This document shows, piece by piece, positions 29,836 to 38,934 of a stretch of 64,000 bases of DNA; within the stretch, counting starts at the first letter, position 1; each line of letters begins with the position of its first letter. The stretch is from Mangrovibrevibacter kandeliae. Lineage in GTDB: Bacteria; Pseudomonadota; Alphaproteobacteria; Rhizobiales; Rhizobiaceae. Below the pieces are notes generated by a model, which was not told the DNA's origin, searched no databases, and saw only the letters and a list, made by a program, of their open reading frames with translations. Both the position numbers and the translations under genes were made by a program. The stretch covers positions 186,001 through 250,000 of the forward strand of contig NZ_JANIFJ010000004.1 of the NCBI RefSeq assembly GCF_024519155.1, in the 5' to 3' direction.

Positions 29836-30704
29836 GCACCGCCACCAACCTCCACCAGGTCTCGCGCAAGGGCGCTGCGGCAGCGACGGGCGGCCAGCCG
29901 ATCCTCACCGTCGACCACGTCGTCAAGAGCTTCGAGACGCCGCAAGGCAAGGTGACGGCGGTCGACGACATGTCGCTCGACGTGCGCCAGGGCGAGTTCG
30001 TCTCGGTCATCGGCCCGTCCGGCTGCGGCAAGTCGACCCTGTTCAACATGATCGGCGGGCTGCTCTCTATCACCGAGGGCGAGATCGCGGTCGCCGGCGA
30101 GCGGGTGAACGGCCCGCACCCCTCGATCGGCATGGTCTTCCAGGAGGAGTCAACGTTCCCCTGGCGCACCGTCGAGGAGAACGTCGCGTTTCCGCTGGAA
30201 ATCCAGGGCGTCGGCAAGGCCGAGCGGCTGGAGCGGGCGCAGCACTTCATCAAGCTGGTGGGCCTGCAGGGCTTCGAGAAGCGCTTCCCGGCGGAGCTGT
30301 CGGGCGGCATGCGCCAGCGCGTGGCCATCGCTCGCACGCTCGCCTTCCAGCCGAAGCTTCTCCTGATGGACGAGCCCTTCGCGGCGCTCGACGAGCAGAC
30401 CCGGCTCCTGCTCGGCGACAAGGTCACGCAGATCCAGCAGGAGCTGAACCAGACCGTCGTCCTCATCACCCACAACATCACCGAGGCGGTGCAGCTCTCC
30501 GACCGCATCCTGATCATGACCTACCGGCCGGGTCGCACCAAGCGGATCATCGACATCGACCTGCCGCGGCCGCGCACCTCCGAGATCGTCGGCAGCGACG
30601 CCTTCGGCCGCTACGTCGCCGAGATCTGGAACGACCTGCGCGAAGAGGCGAGCCAGGGGATGCAGGACGAGGAGGCGCTGGCCCAGCAGCGCAAGCGCCC
30701 ATGA
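29832..30704 (+). CDS. ABC transporter ATPase, nitrate/sulfonate/taurine (NrtT/Tau) type
   Basis: A 290-residue ATPase. Walker A is GPSGCGKST, the Q-loop FQEESTFPWRTVEENV is typical of NrtT-type importers, the signature is LSGGMRQR and Walker B is LLLMDEPFAALD. It is coupled to the ThDP gene upstream (ATGA) and overlaps the first permease by 4 bases. It powers uptake through the two permeases that follow. Confidence 0.95.
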   Translation: MSTATNLHQVSRKGAAAATGGQPILTVDHVVKSFETPQGKVTAVDDMSLDVRQGEFVSVIGPSGCGKSTLFNMIGGLLSITEGEIAVAGERVNGPHPSIGMVFQEESTFPWRTVEENVAFPLEIQGVGKAERLERAQHFIKLVGLQGFEKRFPAELSGGMRQRVAIARTLAFQPKLLLMDEPFAALDEQTRLLLGDKVTQIQQELNQTVVLITHNITEAVQLSDRILIMTYRPGRTKRIIDIDLPRPRTSEIVGSDAFGRYVAEIWNDLREEASQGMQDEEALAQQRKRP

Positions 30705-31459
30705 GGAGCCTCGATCGCTACGGCCCCGCGGCGCTCGGCTTCGGCGGCTTCGTCCTGTTCCTCGTCGTCGTCGAGATCCTGATCCGGCTCGGGCTGATCA
30801 ACGGCTACATCGTGCCGCTGCCCTCGCAGGTGATCGTCGCCCTGGAGCGGGTGATCGCCGAGGAGGGCATCCTGCCGCGCTTCCTCTTGACCGCCGGCGA
30901 GGCGCTCGGGGCCGGCCTGCTGGTCGCGCTGATCGGCATCCCGCTCGGCATCCTCCTCTTCGAGGCGGACCTCCTGCGCCGGGCGACCGAGAACTGGGTC
31001 GCCGCCTTCGCCGCCGCGCCGATCGTGCTGGTCTATCCGCTGTTCCTCGTCATCTTCGGCCGCTCGTCCTGGACGATCATCGCCATCGGCACGGTCGCCG
31101 GCCTGCCGCCGGTGATCCTGAAGACGCTCGAAGGCCTTGCAGGGGTGCGCCCGGTGCTGATCCGCGTCGGGCGCTCCTTCAACCTGACGCCCTGGCAGCA
31201 GTTCCGCACGATCCTGTTCCCGGCCGCCGTGCCGACCATCTTCGCCGGCCTCCGGCTCGGGTTGATCTTCGCGATGATCAACGTCGTCGGCGTCGAGTTC
31301 CTGATCAATTTCGGCGGCCTCGGCCCGCTGATCAACGAGCTGTCCGAACGCTACGACATGCCGGCCACCTATGCGGCGATCTGCTTCGTCGTCCTGGTCA
31401 GCGTCCTCTTCTTCCTCGCCGTCGAAAGGATCGAGAAATGGCTTCGACCGGCGTCCTGA
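30701..31459 (+). CDS. ABC transporter permease, NrtT/Tau type (first)
   Basis: A 252-residue BPD-type inner-membrane permease with six or so helices. The EAA-type loop is at about residues 125-175 (AGLPPVILKTLEGLAGV...). The ATG overlaps the ATPase stop as ATGA. Its C-terminus overlaps the next permease by 22 bases. The pair probably forms a heterodimeric channel. Confidence 0.93.
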   Translation: MRSLDRYGPAALGFGGFVLFLVVVEILIRLGLINGYIVPLPSQVIVALERVIAEEGILPRFLLTAGEALGAGLLVALIGIPLGILLFEADLLRRATENWVAAFAAAPIVLVYPLFLVIFGRSSWTIIAIGTVAGLPPVILKTLEGLAGVRPVLIRVGRSFNLTPWQQFRTILFPAAVPTIFAGLRLGLIFAMINVVGVEFLINFGGLGPLINELSERYDMPATYAAICFVVLVSVLFFLAVERIEKWLRPAS

Positions 31460-32238
31460 CCTCCTCCGAGCGCGCCTCCGGCTGGCGGCCGGACCCCGTC
31501 CTGTGGGTGCGCCTCGCAATCATCGTCGGCGTGCTCGTCCTCTGGCAGGTCGTGGCGATGTCCGGACTGCTCTACCAGGACGTGGTGCCGCAGCTGCCGG
31601 CGATCGTCGCCGCGCTGGGCCGGCTTCTCGTCAACCCGGAGCTCTACCGCAATCTCTGGGTGACGCTCTACGAGACGGTGCTGGCCCTCGTCTTCGGCGG
31701 CGTGGCCGGACTCTTCGTTGGCATCGTGCTCGGCGGCAGCCGCTTCTTCGGCAGGGCGTTCGAGCCCTATCTCTACTATCTCGGTCCGACGCCGAAGATC
31801 ATCTTCTTCCCCGTGATGATCATGTGGTTCGGCACCGGCGGCGGCTCAAAGATCGCGATGGGCGCCTTCTCCTGCTTCTTCCCGGTGGCGCTCTCGGTCG
31901 CGGTCGGGATGCGGGCGATCCCGCCGATCCTGATGCGGGTCGGCCAGAGCTTTCGCGCCAGTCCGCGCCAGATGGTGCAGAAGATCTATCTGCCGGCGAT
32001 GCGCGAACCGGTGGTCAACGGCCTGCGCCTCGGCTTCGGCATCGCGCTGATCGGCGTGCTTCTCGCCGAGACCAAGCTCTCGAACCAGGGGCTCGGCTTC
32101 CTGGTCATCCAGAACTACCAGCGCTTCGACATGCCGGCAATGTACGCGCTCCTGATCGCGATCTTCGTCCTGTCGATGGGCGCCAATGCCGCCATCACCC
32201 GTCTCACGTCGAGATCCGCCGCGTCGGGAGCGCGGTGA
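31438..32238 (+). CDS. ABC transporter permease, NrtT/Tau type (second)
   Basis: A 266-residue permease related to its neighbour, with an early helix LWVRLAIIVGVLVLWQVVAM and the coupling loop around RAIPPILMRVGQSFRASPRQM. It overlaps the previous gene by 22 bases. A 68-base gap with a GC-rich hairpin separates it from the first binding-protein gene. Confidence 0.93.
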   Translation: MASTGVLTSSERASGWRPDPVLWVRLAIIVGVLVLWQVVAMSGLLYQDVVPQLPAIVAALGRLLVNPELYRNLWVTLYETVLALVFGGVAGLFVGIVLGGSRFFGRAFEPYLYYLGPTPKIIFFPVMIMWFGTGGGSKIAMGAFSCFFPVALSVAVGMRAIPPILMRVGQSFRASPRQMVQKIYLPAMREPVVNGLRLGFGIALIGVLLAETKLSNQGLGFLVIQNYQRFDMPAMYALLIAIFVLSMGANAAITRLTSRSAASGAR

Positions 32239-32250
32239 GACAAGCCGATG

Positions 32251-32271
32251 GCCGGCGGCGGGAGAGCCGGC
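32251..32271 (+). other. Hairpin upstream of the first binding-protein gene
   Basis: GCCGGC arms with a 9-base loop in the 68-base gap before the binding-protein gene at 32307. It probably protects the mRNA 5' end of that cistron. No T-run follows. Confidence 0.35.
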
Positions 32272-32306
32272 GGCCACGCCACATAACATCCGGGAGGAAC
32301 AGTCTC

Positions 32307-33257
32307 ATGCGTATCAAGCTCATGCTCGCCGCGCTTCTGGCGAGCACCATGGCCGGGCAGGCCTTCGCGGCCGACAGCCTGAAGCTGGCGATCGGCCAGC
32401 GCGGCAACTGGGACACGGCGGTCGCCGAGCTCGGCCAGCGCGGCGGCATCTTCAAGAAGCACGACCTCGAGCTCGACCTGCTCTATACGCAAGGCGGCGG
32501 CGAAACGCTGCAGGCGGTGATCTCCGGCAGCGCCGACATCGGCGTCGCCGCGGGTACGCTCGGCGTGCTCGGCGCCTTCTCCAAGGGCGCTCCGGTGCGC
32601 ATCATCGGCGCGCAGGCGACCGGCGCGGCCGACTTCTGGTACGTGCCGGCCTCGTCCAAGATCCAGTCGATCAAGGATGCCGGACCGGACACCACGATCG
32701 CCTATTCGACCAACGGCTCGTCGACCAATTCGATGGCGCTCGGCTTCGTGCAGCAGTACGGCCTGAAGTCGAAGCTGGTCGCGACCGGCAGCCCGTCGGC
32801 GACCTTCACGCCCACGATGACCGGCCAGGTCGACATCGGCTGGTCCTCGCCGCCCTTCGGCTTCGATGCGCTCGACCAGGGCAAGATCCGCATCGTCGCC
32901 CGCGGCAACGACGTCGAGTCGATCCGCAACCAGTCGATCCGCACCCTCATCGGCAACGCCCAGTTCGTCGATCAGCACAAGGACGAGCTCGACCGCTTCA
33001 TGGCCGCCTACCGCGAGACGGTCGACTGGATGTATTCGAGCGACGAGGCGCTGAAGATCTATGCCGACTTCGCCGGCACCGACGAGAAGACCGCGAGGCG
33101 CATCCGCGACGAGTTCTTTCCCAAGAGCCTGATCGACCCCGACGAGATGAAGGGGCTCGACCAGATCATGGCCGACGCCGTCACCTACAAGACGCTGTCG
33201 CAGCCGCTCTCCGACGACCAGCTGAAGACGCTGATCCAGATCCCGCCGCGCCAGTAG
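32307..33257 (+). CDS. ABC transporter substrate-binding protein, NrtT/Tau-SsuA type (tandem copy 1)
   Basis: A 316-residue periplasmic binding protein with a signal peptide ending GQAFAADS. The mature part begins LKLAIGQRGNWDTAVAELG and includes YTQGGGETLQAV. It serves the ATPase and permeases just upstream. A close paralogue follows 80 bases later, so the transporter probably uses two receptors. A good GGGAGGA ribosome site precedes the ATG. Confidence 0.93.
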   Translation: MRIKLMLAALLASTMAGQAFAADSLKLAIGQRGNWDTAVAELGQRGGIFKKHDLELDLLYTQGGGETLQAVISGSADIGVAAGTLGVLGAFSKGAPVRIIGAQATGAADFWYVPASSKIQSIKDAGPDTTIAYSTNGSSTNSMALGFVQQYGLKSKLVATGSPSATFTPTMTGQVDIGWSSPPFGFDALDQGKIRIVARGNDVESIRNQSIRTLIGNAQFVDQHKDELDRFMAAYRETVDWMYSSDEALKIYADFAGTDEKTARRIRDEFFPKSLIDPDEMKGLDQIMADAVTYKTLSQPLSDDQLKTLIQIPPRQ

Positions 33258-33268
33258 CGAGGCGGCGA

Positions 33269-33294
33269 CCGGAGGCGGCGGGAGACGCCTCCGG
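33269..33294 (+). other. Intercistronic hairpin between the tandem binding-protein genes
   Basis: CCGGAGGC / GCCTCCGG, perfect 8-bp arms with a 10-base loop, 12 bases after the stop of copy 1. Such stems stabilise abundant binding-protein mRNA or cause partial termination. Confidence 0.5.
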
Positions 33295-33337
33295 CTTCCA
33301 TGCGACGTGTGACACCATCAATCCGGGAGGACTATCA

Positions 33338-34309
33338 ATGCGCAAAGCGCTTCTGACGCTCGGTCTCGCCTTCAGCGCCGCCATCGGGGCGGTCGCTGCG
33401 GTTCAGGCCGCCGACCTCGACACCTTGAAGCTCGCCATCGGCCAGCGCGGCAACTGGGAGAACTCCCCGGCCGAGCTCGGCCAACAGGCGGGGATCTTCG
33501 AGAAGCACGGGCTGAAGCTCGACATCCTCTACACCCAGGGCGGCGGCGAGACGATGCAGGCTGTCCTGTCCGGCAGCGTCGACATCGGCATCGGCGTCGG
33601 CACCTCCGGCATCCTCAGCGCCTTCGCCAAGGGCGCCCCGGTGCGGGCGATCGGCAACTCCACCACCGGCGCCAACGACCTCTACTGGTACGTGCCGGGT
33701 GACTCGCCGGTGCAGTCGATGAAGGACGCGGACGGCAAGACCATCGCCTACTCCTCCAACGGCTCGTCGACCAACACGACCGTGCTCGGGCTCATCCAGG
33801 AGTTCAAGGTGAAGGCCGAACCCGTCGCCACCGGCAGCCCCGCCTCGACCTGGACGCAGACCATGTCCGGCCAGGTGGACATTGGCTGGTCCTCGCCGCC
33901 GCGCGGCGTGCCGGAGCTGCAGTCGGGCAAGATCCGGCTCGTCGCCCGCGGCAGCGACGTGCCGTCGCTGCGCAATCAGACGGTGCGCCTGATGATCACC
34001 TCGGCACCGGTGCTCGACCAGAAGAAGGACCAGATCAAGCGCTTCGCCGAGGCCTACGCCGAGACGCTGGACTGGATGTACTCCGATCCGAAGGCGCTCG
34101 AGGCCTATGCCAAGTGGGTGGAGATCCCGGTCGACGTCGCCAAGGAGACGCGCGACCAGTTCTACCCGAAGGAGAACCTTCGGCTGAACCGCCTGAGCGG
34201 CATCGACGACGCGATGGCGGACGCCGTGCGGCTGAAGTTCATGGCCGAGCCGCTGAGCCAGGACCAGCTCGACACGCTGATCCAGTATCCGACCAAGCCG
34301 ACCGAGTGA
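33338..34309 (+). CDS. ABC transporter substrate-binding protein, NrtT/Tau-SsuA type (tandem copy 2)
   Basis: A 323-residue paralogue of the preceding protein: LKLAIGQRGNW, YTQGGGET, STNGSSTN/SSNGSSTN and QVDIGWSSPP are shared, showing a tandem duplication. The signal peptide ends AVQAADL. Differences cluster in ligand-pocket stretches (ATGAADFWYVP against TTGANDLYWYVP; FGFDALDQ against RGVPELQS), suggesting a different ligand preference. It precedes the aldehyde dehydrogenase gene. Confidence 0.93.
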   Translation: MRKALLTLGLAFSAAIGAVAAVQAADLDTLKLAIGQRGNWENSPAELGQQAGIFEKHGLKLDILYTQGGGETMQAVLSGSVDIGIGVGTSGILSAFAKGAPVRAIGNSTTGANDLYWYVPGDSPVQSMKDADGKTIAYSSNGSSTNTTVLGLIQEFKVKAEPVATGSPASTWTQTMSGQVDIGWSSPPRGVPELQSGKIRLVARGSDVPSLRNQTVRLMITSAPVLDQKKDQIKRFAEAYAETLDWMYSDPKALEAYAKWVEIPVDVAKETRDQFYPKENLRLNRLSGIDDAMADAVRLKFMAEPLSQDQLDTLIQYPTKPTE

Positions 34310-34382
34310 CGCGACGCGCGCCGGCTGCTCCACCCGGAGCGGTCGGCTCGCCTCCCTCCTGTTCCAGCCGAGGACCTTCGCC

Positions 34383-35891
34383 ATGCCCGACCATCGCCCG
34401 AGCGAGATCGATTCCCTGCTGCCGCTGCAGCGCGGCCTCTTCATCGACGGGGCGTGGCGCGAACCCGCCTCCGGCCGCTTCGTCGAGCTGACCAGCCCGG
34501 GCACCGGCGGCTCGCTCGGCAAGGTCGCGGAAGCCGGCGCGGCCGACGCCGAGGCCGCCATCGCAGCCGCCTACACGGCCTTCCGGAGCTGGCGGGACGT
34601 CGCGCCGAACGAGCGGGCGAAGATCCTCAGGCGCATCGCGCAGATCGTGCGCGACAACGCCCGCGAGCTCGCCACCATCGACGCCGCCGACTGCGGCAAC
34701 CCGATGACGGCGATGCTGGGCGACGCCGACATCGCCAGCGCCCAGCTCGACTTCTTCGCCGGCCTCGTCACCGAGATGAAGGGCGCCTCGATCCCGATGG
34801 GCCCGAACGCGGTGAACTTCTCGCTGCGCGAGCCGCACGGCGTCGTCACCAAGATCATGCCCTTCAACCACCCCTTCATGTTCTGCGCCGGCAAGATCGC
34901 GGCGCCACTGGCGGCGGGCAACACGGTGGTGGTCAAGCCGCCCGAGCAGGCGCCGCTGTCGGCGCTGCGCTTCGCCGAGCTGATCGAGGGCCTGCTGCCG
35001 CCCGGCGTCTTCAACCTCCTGCCCGGCGGTCGCGAGGTCGGCGAGGTGCTGTCGAGCCATCCCACCGTGGCAATGGTGTCGCTGATCGGCAGCGTGCGCA
35101 CCGGTCAGGCGGTCATGCGTTCGGCCGCCGAGACGATCAAGCCGATCCTTCTCGAGCTCGGCGGCAAGAACGCGCTGATCGCCTATCCCGACGCCGACCC
35201 GAAGGAGGTCGCGACGGCGCTCGCCGCCGGCATGAACTTCACCTGGTGCGGCCAGTCCTGCGGCTCGACCAGCCGCGGGTTCGTCCACCGCTCGATCTAC
35301 GACGCGGTGCTCGGCCACCTCGCTGAGGCCTGCGCCGCCTATCGACCGGGCCTTCCGACCGAGCCCGGCACGACCATGGGCGCGATCGTATCGAAGGCCC
35401 AGTACGAGCGGGTGCTGTCCTATATCGAGAGCGCGAGGTCCGAAGGTGCCCGCCTCGTCAACGGCGGCAAGCATCCGGAGGACGCGGCGCTGGCGAACGG
35501 CTTCTTCGTCGAGCCTACGGTGTTCGCCGACGTGACGCCGCAGATGCGCATCGCCCGCGAGGAGATCTTCGGCCCGGTGCTGGCGGTGGCGCCCTGGGAC
35601 GACGAGGCGGCGATGCTGGAGGAGGTGAACGCCGTCGACTACGGCCTCACCTGCTCGATCTGGACCAACGACCTCGCCCAGGCGCACCTCGCGGCCCGGG
35701 AGGTCGAGGCCGGCTATGTCTGGATCAACGAGGTGTCGAAGCACTTCCTCGGCGCACCCTTCGGCGGGGTCAAGCAGTCCGGACTCGGCCGGGAGGAATG
35801 CCTGGAGGAGCTGCTCGCCTACACTCGCGAGAAGAACGTCCACGTGCGTCTCGACCGCCGCCGCACGCGGCTCTCTCAGGGCACGGCCTGA
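34383..35891 (+). CDS. NAD(P)-dependent aldehyde dehydrogenase
   Basis: A 502-residue ALDH-superfamily enzyme oxidising an aldehyde to the acid. The catalytic glutamate lies in LELGGKNA and the nucleophilic cysteine in GQSCGSTSR. The cofactor-binding and C-terminal segments EEIFGPVLAV and FGGVKQSGLGREE are present. In context it may oxidise the aldehyde made by the ThDP enzyme in the same run, which is inference. Confidence 0.93.
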   Translation: MPDHRPSEIDSLLPLQRGLFIDGAWREPASGRFVELTSPGTGGSLGKVAEAGAADAEAAIAAAYTAFRSWRDVAPNERAKILRRIAQIVRDNARELATIDAADCGNPMTAMLGDADIASAQLDFFAGLVTEMKGASIPMGPNAVNFSLREPHGVVTKIMPFNHPFMFCAGKIAAPLAAGNTVVVKPPEQAPLSALRFAELIEGLLPPGVFNLLPGGREVGEVLSSHPTVAMVSLIGSVRTGQAVMRSAAETIKPILLELGGKNALIAYPDADPKEVATALAAGMNFTWCGQSCGSTSRGFVHRSIYDAVLGHLAEACAAYRPGLPTEPGTTMGAIVSKAQYERVLSYIESARSEGARLVNGGKHPEDAALANGFFVEPTVFADVTPQMRIAREEIFGPVLAVAPWDDEAAMLEEVNAVDYGLTCSIWTNDLAQAHLAAREVEAGYVWINEVSKHFLGAPFGGVKQSGLGREECLEELLAYTREKNVHVRLDRRRTRLSQGTA

Positions 35892-35927
35892 GTCCTCGTC
35901 GGCGCGCCCTTCAACGGAAAGACCACA

Positions 35928-36920
35928 ATGAGCAAGCTTCGCCTCTCCATCGCGGTCGGCGACTACGACCGCACGCGTCCGCTGATCGACGGCACCGTCC
36001 AGATCGACGGCGTCGATCCGGTGTTCATGACCCTCGACCCGGAAGAGATCTTCTTCCGCGCCTTCCGCCATGCGGAGTTCGACGTCTCCGAACTGTCGCT
36101 CAGCTCCTTCTCGGTGAAGACGGCGCGCGACGACTGCCCCTATGTCGGCATGCCCGTCTTCCTGTCGCGGGCCTTCCGCCACACCTCGTTCTACGTCAAC
36201 ACGGGGGCGGGCATCGCTCGACCGGAAGACCTGCGCGGAAAGCGGGTCGGCGTGCCGGAATACCAGCTGACCGCCTGCGTCTGGGGCCGCGCCATCCTGA
36301 AGGACGAGTACGGCGTCGATCCGTCGGAGATCACCTGGGTGCGCGGCGGCATCGAGCAGCCCGGACGGCCGGAGAAGATCGCGGTCGACCTGCCGGAGGG
36401 GACGCGGCTCGAGAATGCGCCGGAGGGGCGCTCGCTCTCCGACCTCCTCCTGTCGGGCGAGATCGACGCGATGCTGACGCCGCGCGCGCCGTCCTGCTTC
36501 GACCGGGGCGACCCGCGCGTCGGCTGGCTGTTCGCCGACCCCGTTGCGGTGGCGAAGGAGTATTACGCGCGCACGAAGCTGTTTCCGATCATGCACCTCA
36601 CCGGCCTGCGGCGCGAAATCGCCGAGGCGCATCCCTGGCTGCCGGGCGCGCTGATCAAGGCCTTCAGCGAGGCGAAGGCGGTGGCGGCGCGCAAGCTCTC
36701 CGACACCTCGGCGACCAAGGTGACGCTGCCCTTCGTGGAGGAGCGGCTGCAGGAGGCACGCACATTGATGGGACCGGACTTCTGGTCCTACGGCTACGGG
36801 CCGAACCGGGAGACGCTCGACGTCTTCCTCAAGCACCACCACGCGCAGGGGCTGTCGCCCCGGCAGCTCGAGGCCGCCGAGCTGTTTCACCCGGCGACGC
36901 TGGAAGCGCACCGGATCTGA
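35928..36920 (+). CDS. 4,5-dihydroxyphthalate decarboxylase-like protein (copy 2)
   Basis: A 330-residue paralogue of the protein at 20980, with matching landmarks EEIFFRAFRHAEFDVSE, FLSRAFRHTSFYVN, GKRVGVPEYQLTA and FWSYGYGPNRETLDVF. It has no signal peptide. It lacks the 25-residue N-terminal extension of copy 1. It closes the plus-strand run. Either a second aromatic decarboxylase of different specificity or a cytoplasmic protein of this binding-protein-like fold. Confidence 0.82.
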   Translation: MSKLRLSIAVGDYDRTRPLIDGTVQIDGVDPVFMTLDPEEIFFRAFRHAEFDVSELSLSSFSVKTARDDCPYVGMPVFLSRAFRHTSFYVNTGAGIARPEDLRGKRVGVPEYQLTACVWGRAILKDEYGVDPSEITWVRGGIEQPGRPEKIAVDLPEGTRLENAPEGRSLSDLLLSGEIDAMLTPRAPSCFDRGDPRVGWLFADPVAVAKEYYARTKLFPIMHLTGLRREIAEAHPWLPGALIKAFSEAKAVAARKLSDTSATKVTLPFVEERLQEARTLMGPDFWSYGYGPNRETLDVFLKHHHAQGLSPRQLEAAELFHPATLEAHRI

Positions 36921-36989
36921 AGCACCCGGCGCGGGACGGGATCGGCAGGGGTCCGCTCCAATCGATCGGGCGCTCCGGCAGCCAGAATC

Positions 36990-37769
36990 CTAGACGGGAT
37001 GCTGCTGGACGCTGAGCCCGCCATCCACCGTCAGGCAGGTCGCGTTCATGAACGGGCACTCGTCGGAGATCATGAAGACCGCGGCGAGCGCGATCTCCTC
37101 CGGCGTGGCGATGCGCCCGCCCGGGTGGAGCCGCAGGGTCTCGGCCTTCGCCGCTTCGGGATCGGGAAAGCTGGTCCAGTAGTCGAGCACCTTCTGGGTG
37201 GCGACGTAGCCGGGTGCGAGGGCGTTCACCCGGACCCCGTGCGCGGCATATTCGAGCCCGAGCGACTTGGTCATGCCGAGCAGCGCATGCTTGGCGAGCG
37301 GGTAGGGGAAGGTGTGCGCGATGATGGTGAAGGCGTGGGTGGACGCGATGTTGAGGATCGCGCCGCCGCCCGCGGCGATCAGGTCCGGCAGAACCGCGCG
37401 GCAGCAGGTCCAGGCGCCCTTGAGATTGATGTCGAAGCAGCGGTCCCAGTCGGCATCGCTGCTTTCGAGCGGCTCGGCGAAGACGTTGACGCCGGCGTTG
37501 TTGATGAGCGCGTTGATCGGTCCGATCGCCTGCCTTGCCCGCTCGACGGACCGGGCGATGGCCGCTGCATCGGTGATGTCGGCGACGCACCACGTCACGC
37601 AGTCGGGCTGCAGCCCCAGCGATCGCGCCGCGGTCTCCAGGCGGTCGCCGTCGACGTCGAGGAGGAGCAGGCTGGCACCCTCGCGTGCCGCGGCTTGGGC
37701 GATGGCGAAGCCGATCCCCTGCGCCGCCCCCGTGATCATGATCCGTTTGCCGAGAAGCCGGTCGACCAT
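36990..37769 (-). CDS. Short-chain dehydrogenase/reductase, sugar-cluster member
   Basis: A 259-residue classical SDR. The cofactor motif TGAAQGIG is at 13-20, Asp38 after the second strand (LLLLDVD) suggests NAD preference, NNAG follows, and the catalytic Ser143, Tyr156 and Lys160 are present. The start at 37769 is 16 bases past the dgoD stop; the frame extension upstream overlaps dgoD. It is last in the araFGH-mutarotase-dgoD operon, so it is probably a sugar dehydrogenase (galactose or arabinose 1-dehydrogenase) or a reductase of a later intermediate. Confidence 0.87.
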   Translation of the reverse strand: MVDRLLGKRIMITGAAQGIGFAIAQAAAREGASLLLLDVDGDRLETAARSLGLQPDCVTWCVADITDAAAIARSVERARQAIGPINALINNAGVNVFAEPLESSDADWDRCFDINLKGAWTCCRAVLPDLIAAGGGAILNIASTHAFTIIAHTFPYPLAKHALLGMTKSLGLEYAAHGVRVNALAPGYVATQKVLDYWTSFPDPEAAKAETLRLHPGGRIATPEEIALAAVFMISDECPFMNATCLTVDGGLSVQQHPV

Positions 37770-37785
37770 TAGCGCGCCCTGAAAG

Positions 37786-38934
37786 TTACCATTCGGCGAA
37801 GCTGCCGTCGCGATGCCGCCAGATGGGGTTGCGCCACCGGTGGCCTTCCTTGGCACGCTCGATCACGTAGGCCTCGTCGATCTCGACGCCGAGACCGGGC
37901 CCGTCCGGGATCGCGACGTAGCCATCCTCGTAGTGGAAGACGCCGGGGTTGGAGACGTAGTCGAGGAGGTCGTTGCCGGCGTTGTAGTGAATGCCGAGGC
38001 TCTGCTCCTGGATGCAGGCATTGTAGCTCACCGCATCGACCTGCAGGCAGGCGGCGAGCGCGATCGGGCCGAGCGGGCAGTGCGGCGCTAGCGCGACGTC
38101 GAAGGCTTCCGCCATGGCCGCGATCTTGCGGCACTCGGTGATGCCGCCGGCATGGGAGAGATCCGGCTGGATGATGTCGACCAGGCCCTCCTGCAGCACC
38201 GCCTTGAAGTCCCAGCGGGAGTAGAGCCGCTCGCCGAGCGCGATGGGGACCGACGCGTGCGAGGCGATCTCGCGCAGCGCCTCGCGGTTTTCCGAAAGGA
38301 CCGGCTCCTCGATGAACATCAGCCGGTAGGGTTCGAGCTCGCGGACGAGGACCTTCGCCATCGGGCGGTGCACGCGGCCGTGAAAGTCGACGCCGATCCC
38401 GACATGCGGGCCGACGGCCTCGCGCACGAGCGCGACGCTTTCGACCGCCCGATCGATCCGGGCATGGGAATCGACGAACTGGAGTTCCTCGCAGCCGTTC
38501 ATCTTCAGCGCCTGCGCACCACCTGCGACGGCCGCTCTGGCGCTGGCCGCGACGTCGGAGGGACGGTCGCCGCCGATCCAGGAATAGATCTTGATGCGGT
38601 CGCGGCAGCGTCCGCCGAGAAGCTGGTGGACCGGCTGGCCGAGGGCCTTGCCCTTGATGTCCCAGAGGGCCTGGTCGATCCCCGCCAGCGCGCTCATGTG
38701 GATCGCGCCGCCGCGATAGAAGCCGCCGCGATAGAGGACGTTCCAGTGGTCCTCGATGCGCATCGGGTCGGTGCCGACGAGATAGTCCGCGAGCTCGTGC
38801 ACCGCGGTCTCGACGGTGAGGGCGCGCCCCTCGACCACCGGCTCTCCCCAGCCGACGATGCCCTCGTCGGTCTCGATCTTGAGGAACAGCCAGCGCGGCG
38901 GGACGATAAAGGTCGACAGCTTGGTGATCTTCAT
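37786..38934 (-). CDS. dgoD: D-galactonate dehydratase
   Basis: Enolase-superfamily enzyme, 382 residues, the length of DgoD. It dehydrates D-galactonate to 2-keto-3-deoxy-galactonate. Metal ligands are seen in GVDFHGR, IEEPV and ALGERLYS, and the catalytic histidine region is [14 protein letters not shown]. The N-terminus [25 protein letters not shown] is typical. The ATG overlaps the mutarotase stop as ATGA. Other aldonate dehydratases of the superfamily (arabinonate) remain possible. Confidence 0.88.
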   Translation of the reverse strand: MKITKLSTFIVPPRWLFLKIETDEGIVGWGEPVVEGRALTVETAVHELADYLVGTDPMRIEDHWNVLYRGGFYRGGAIHMSALAGIDQALWDIKGKALGQPVHQLLGGRCRDRIKIYSWIGGDRPSDVAASARAAVAGGAQALKMNGCEELQFVDSHARIDRAVESVALVREAVGPHVGIGVDFHGRVHRPMAKVLVRELEPYRLMFIEEPVLSENREALREIASHASVPIALGERLYSRWDFKAVLQEGLVDIIQPDLSHAGGITECRKIAAMAEAFDVALAPHCPLGPIALAACLQVDAVSYNACIQEQSLGIHYNAGNDLLDYVSNPGVFHYEDGYVAIPDGPGLGVEIDEAYVIERAKEGHRWRNPIWRHRDGSFAEW

